Assembly (NCBI GenBank): GCA_008711295.1
Contig: VUYV01000069.1
Location: 3,968,381 to 4,032,380 of the forward strand
DNA from: Anarhynchus alexandrinus
Taxonomy: Eukaryota; Chordata; Aves; Charadriiformes; Charadriidae
Direction: 5' to 3'
DNA: 64,000 bases
Every line of letters starts with the position of its first letter. Position 1 is the first letter of the stretch. Below, in pieces: positions 62,206 to 64,000 of this stretch. Under the pieces are notes generated by a model that was not told the origin of the DNA, ran no database searches, and saw nothing but the letters and a program-made list of their open reading frames with translations. Both the position numbers and the translations under genes were made by a program.

Positions 62206-62428
62206 GGTTCTCAAATGGTTGGTAGTTTATATTTGCCATTAATTGCCAGAATACTTCCCTGTATACTTTTTGGAGTTAATGTCTCTGTGGTGATATCAGA
62301 CCTATAAAATACCTTTCAGTACTGCTTACTAAAATAATACAACTGGAAGTATTTTAAAACTAATAGTCAGTATGATCACTATGCAGTCCTTGAAATGATA
62401 CAGATAATTTCGTCTTGTGTCTTTCCAG

Positions 62429-62523
62429 CTATTCCAGCAAGTCTGAAAGATGAGGAAGAGGACTGGGCAAAAGCCAAGTTGGCCTTAGCTTTTCTTTCGC
62501 TTCCTGGGGAAAATCCCTACCCT
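62429..62523 (+). other. Exon-like segment, 95 bp
   Basis: A very good acceptor (cgtcttgtgtctttccag) ends at 62428. After two bases the frame is open for 31 codons to a GTGAGC donor at 62524. The peptide is acidic at first, then hydrophobic, including IPASLKDEEEDWAKAKLALA and FLSLPGENPYP, and continues for six codons to a TGA if not spliced. The donor lacks the preferred AG before the junction. No family is recognised and no partner exon is placed. No methionine starts the frame, which fits an internal or terminal exon but does not prove one. Confidence 0.25.
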
Positions 62524-62745
62524 GTGAGCATAGACCCAGAATGACATCAGGTCTGGACCCAAGATTTGCATTAGTTTCATTTAGCTAAGCAAGAAACTGA
62601 GGCAGAAGACTATTTTTCTTTAATTCCCTGTTTTAGACAATTAAGGGTACCTTTTTCCATCTTTACTTGCACGGGTTGCCAGGATGCTCATCTGTCAATG
62701 TAGAAAAACAACAAATTTTTCATCCAAATGAAGTTTTGTAATCAT

Positions 62746-62784
62746 GTTATTTTGTAATGTTGTTTTGTAATGTTGTTTTGTAAT
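62746..62784 (+). repeat. 13-bp tandem repeat, three copies
   Basis: The unit gttgttttgtaat occurs three times (the first copy has A for G at one position), with a related gaagttttgtaat just before it at 62730-62742. Confidence 0.9.
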
Positions 62785-63259
62785 TTTCGTTCTGTCCGAT
62801 CTAGAGAATTTTATGCTCCTGGCTGGCAAAAAAAAACCCTGTTATTTTAGGCAAATACACAAACAAACAAAATCATGACAGTTAAAAATACTAGTAGAAC
62901 TGACTGAGGCTTATTTTTATGTTTGTTTTTCCTATGACCTGTATTTCACATGTAATATCCAAATGAGCATTTGATGCTAAGACCTTAGTCCAGTCATTTA
63001 TATGGATGCCAAAATGGAGGATATATTCAGGAAATTAAAGAAAATATCGATTATAATTATCAGCTAGAACAAAGGGAGGAGAAAAAGACCTCATGAAAGA
63101 TTTTACTTCAAGAAAACTATAGTTCATAGAATTATTGCAGTACTGGATTTTTTGTTTTCTTTGTGAGTTGTAAAGGTATGGGTGAGAAATGACTGTGCAA
63201 TATGGCACAGTTGTGAGGGAGACGCATGAGAAAATAACTTCTGCTTGTACGTATAGCAA
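62785..63259. other. Unannotated noncoding stretch
   Basis: No recognised feature. The 84-codon minus-strand frame at 63035-63289 shows no domain. Confidence 0.45.
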
Positions 63260-63620
63260 TGAGTTTTTATCAAAGATTTGATTGTGCATTCAGCATTATG
63301 GACTCATAATATGCAAATGCATTCTGCTGTTAATACACATTCACAGCATACATGTTAGTGGTTCCAAAGGAGCCGTTACAATATATGCTCTGAATATGTA
63401 TTAGGAATAATACACAATATGTAAGTAAGAAATGTTATGAAAATATAACACAGAATGCACAATATTTTTAATACTCATTCATAGTGTACTCTCTGGAAGC
63501 TCAAAAGGAGCAACTGTACTGTGTATTATGAACTCATATTGAAGATGCACAAAATTAACTAAATTTTTATAGATCTTTGGATGTGACAGCATGATCTCAC
63601 ATAGCAATATAACGTACAGT
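63260..63620 (+). repeat. Degenerate duplicated block (unit about 139 bp)
   Basis: Segment A (about 63296-63402) and segment B (about 63435-63540) align along their length with a constant offset of 139 bp. Shared words include 'aatgca', 'ttaatac(a/t)cattca(c/t)ag' and 'aaaggagc'. A shorter third match begins at about 63526 ('ttatgaactcata' against 'ttatggactcata' in A), and a fourth weak one at about 63587 ('cagcat'). It is probably an old tandem duplication of unknown origin. I do not recognise the unit as a named family. Confidence 0.6.
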
Positions 63621-64000
63621 CTTCTGTTCCACTGCATTATTTATTCTATTTATAAAATATGCTTGTTTTAGTGTTTTTCATTTAAATATTTTTGGGAAGG
63701 ATCCACTAGGTATTCTTTTCATATGGAAATATTTTTATTTTTGTAGAATTCTAGATATGGTATTTTTGCAAACGTCATTTGATATTGGCAATTAGTTTGA
63801 TACTGCTGAGAAAAGGTAATGTAAATTTCATGAATACTCACAATTGTAAGGAATGTGCATAAAATACTAATGTAGAATAATGCCAGATCCAGATACTGCT
63901 CAGGATGCAGAAGCAAAAGGAGCCTTGTCAACCTCAAAAGCAACAGAAATATTTGGCTTAGGTATTTTTTGCTTGCTATACATACAGCCTGTAGGATTAT
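63621..64000. other. No recognised feature, right edge
   Basis: AT-rich noncoding DNA. The 74-codon minus-strand frame at 63719-63943 starts with a leucine-rich run and has no domain. The window ends without a recognised boundary. Confidence 0.5.

Noticed and set aside
62575..62620. MIR-like text 'agaaactgaggcagaag'
   Set aside because: A single short match that is easily chance. No neighbouring SINE order.
1..64000. tRNA, rRNA, CRISPR array, prokaryotic operon, integrated virus genome
   Set aside because: None of the diagnostic structures is seen. Short regular repeats here are microsatellites or transposon pieces, and the LTR has no viral coding sequence beside it.

Overview
The window reads as a gene-poor stretch of a bird genome. 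The clearest evidence is a set of CR1 retrotransposons with typical avian 3' ends (short ATTCTRTG tails) at 273-535, 54640-55273 and 57961-58434. A 5' LTR fragment of a retrovirus-like element, of a family I recognise from bird genomes, lies at 49607-49942. Base composition is AT-rich with few CpGs, there are many short microsatellites, and there is one ambiguous base (N) at 22492. I found no bacterial, plasmid or viral gene organisation. I found no rRNA, tRNA or CRISPR and no protein-coding gene that I can name. The LTR family makes a neoavian bird more likely than a galliform, but that is inference.

Layout. 1-10 kb: one recent CR1 tail at the left edge, then single-copy-looking DNA holding an exon-like open frame on the minus strand (5140-5376) and a perfect hairpin at 8657-8682. 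10.2-11.5 kb: a G-run and CpG-rich patch followed by a badly decayed CR1-type ORF2 relic. 11.5-34 kb: mostly unrecognised DNA with several short exon-like segments (13208-13268, 14028-14099, 18508-18590, 23412-23480, 24761-24876), a 12-G run next to the N, and a CpG-enriched patch at 30370-30840. 34-49 kb: old MIR-like SINE fragments, a possible L2/CR1-type reverse transcriptase C-terminal relic at 39337-39450, and two splice-flanked noncoding segments near 45.4-45.9 kb. 49.6-58.4 kb is the repeat-rich core: a truncated LTR joined to an old CR1 relic, two more SINE relics and two younger CR1 copies. 58.4-64 kb: AT-rich DNA with several small tandem repeats, one exon-like segment at 62429-62523, and a degenerate duplicated block at 63260-63620.

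Interpretation. All the long open frames (up to 172 codons) are CR1-derived, antisense to CR1, or fall in GC-rich patches with no recognisable domain. The window is best explained as intergenic DNA or the inside of a very large intron. The exon-like segments are listed because their splice signals and frames are good, but their phases do not chain and some such segments are expected by chance. I see no convincing undescribed biological system. The best leads are the two exon-like frames at 24761-24876 and 5140-5376, the pair of noncoding splice-flanked segments at 45383-45906, and the repeated block near the right edge.
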